Positions 63,631 through 64,000 of a stretch of 64,000 nucleotides of DNA are shown piece after piece. The position numbers were made by a program, and so were the translations under genes. This DNA is from Affinirhizobium lemnae. GTDB lineage: Bacteria; Pseudomonadota; Alphaproteobacteria; Rhizobiales; Rhizobiaceae. How positions within the stretch are numbered: the stretch's first letter is position 1; each line of letters begins with the position of its first letter. Location of the stretch: the NCBI RefSeq assembly GCF_022968395.1, contig NZ_JALJQZ010000008.1:62001-126000 (forward strand), read 5' to 3'. Below the pieces are notes generated by a model, which worked only from the letters and a program-made list of their open reading frames with translations, was not told the DNA's origin and ran no database searches.

Positions 63631-63833
63631 GACTTGTTCCAGGATCACATCGGATCAACTAAAACCGGAATTTGGTGCTAGAAGAGGACTCGACTTTCTC
63701 GCTTAAGATATTGGAATATCTATATTTAGATGACATGTATTATTCGAAGTGCCAACAAAGATACCAACAAATCGAAATCCCTCTTGCAGCCTCGACTTCA
63801 ATCCGACCAATTTTCCGGCAATCCCCAACAAAG

Positions 63834-64000
63834 TTAATCTCGCTGCCGAATTGCTGCGTCGATCCTGCTGAATTCCTTATTTTCGATCATGAGGAACAGG
63901 CAAGTTCCACCAGAACGATCCGCCCAAAGCTCGCCGATGAGTCGCTTTTCTTTTGCGTCATCGCCGCTAGCTATGTGCGAACCCTTGTATTCTACCACCA
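63834..64000 (-). CDS. Type III restriction endonuclease-like subunit, C-terminal fragment
   Basis: On the minus strand a frame is open from the window edge to TAA at 63834-63836 and gives about 55 residues: VVEYKGSHIASG, then AKEKRLIGELWADRSGGTCLFLMIE. The EYKG and LIGELWA/SGG spacing is typical of the nuclease-region C-terminus of type III restriction (Res) subunits and related DEAD-box nucleases. Only the tail is visible, so subtype, completeness and partner methylase are unknown. The 200 bases after its stop are A+T-rich and gene-free. Confidence 0.6.
   Translation of the reverse strand, partial: VVEYKGSHIASGDDAKEKRLIGELWADRSGGTCLFLMIENKEFSRIDAAIRQRD

Overview
The window is chromosomal DNA from an alphaproteobacterium of the Rhizobiales, most likely the Agrobacterium/Rhizobium group. 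The grounds are the PolA, DnaK, DnaJ and PncB sequences, a complete Tad/Cpa pilus locus, an alphaproteobacterial RpoH promoter in front of dnaK, rhizobial intergenic repeats, and an alpha-r14-type anti-Shine-Dalgarno small RNA. Genes are densely packed and mostly in short operons with ATGA overlaps. Only the last few hundred bases look accessory.

Layout. 1-171: the end of a phnM-like gene. 172-725: repeat-bearing gap. 726-8452: polA, a MarR regulator, an M20 dipeptidase, a cold-shock gene, the small RNA, a YbaK-type deacylase and small envelope or unknown proteins. 8895-14881: a class A penicillin-binding protein, then dnaK-dnaJ. 15055-17437: an amino-acid-type ABC importer without an ATPase gene. 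17724-23399: pncB, a DUF1236 protein, a pseudouridine kinase/glycosidase pair, a higBA toxin-antitoxin pair and a nucleoside hydrolase. 23553-29659: an SDR gene, a Cfa/DUF1365/FAD-oxidoreductase operon, and the divergent ECF sigma-ChrR pair with its own promoter; this resembles a singlet-oxygen/membrane-lipid stress locus. 29751-34298: small envelope-stress-like proteins (including a DUF3618 protein with five exact 11-residue repeats), DUF1206, a PAP2 phosphatase and a glycosyltransferase-like gene.

34299-48265 is a nucleoside uptake and salvage region, all on the minus strand: BMP-family ABC importer, cdd, purine nucleoside phosphorylase, deoC, deoA, and further on upp, add and deoB. It is interrupted by msrA, tRNA-Ser(GGA) and a few small envelope genes. 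Together these genes import nucleosides, deaminate and phosphorolyse them, and pass deoxyribose to central metabolism.

48376-60304 is the Tad pilus locus: TadG, TadE and an orphan secretin N-domain protein on the minus strand; Flp pilin, CpaA-F, TadB and TadC on the plus strand; and a TadD-like TPR lipoprotein on the minus strand. 60432-63540 holds an M17 aminopeptidase, a MarR regulator, an NlpC/P60 protein and a small secreted protein. The right edge (63834-64000) is the C-terminal end of a type III restriction-enzyme-like protein in A+T-richer DNA.

The most interesting items are the three-hairpin anti-SD small RNA with its own promoter (6886-7012), dispersed repeats that supply gene stop codons, a ChrR anti-sigma lacking one zinc-motif cysteine beside a lipid-modification operon, the hendecad-repeat DUF3618 protein, and three C-rich-loop hairpins upstream of polA.
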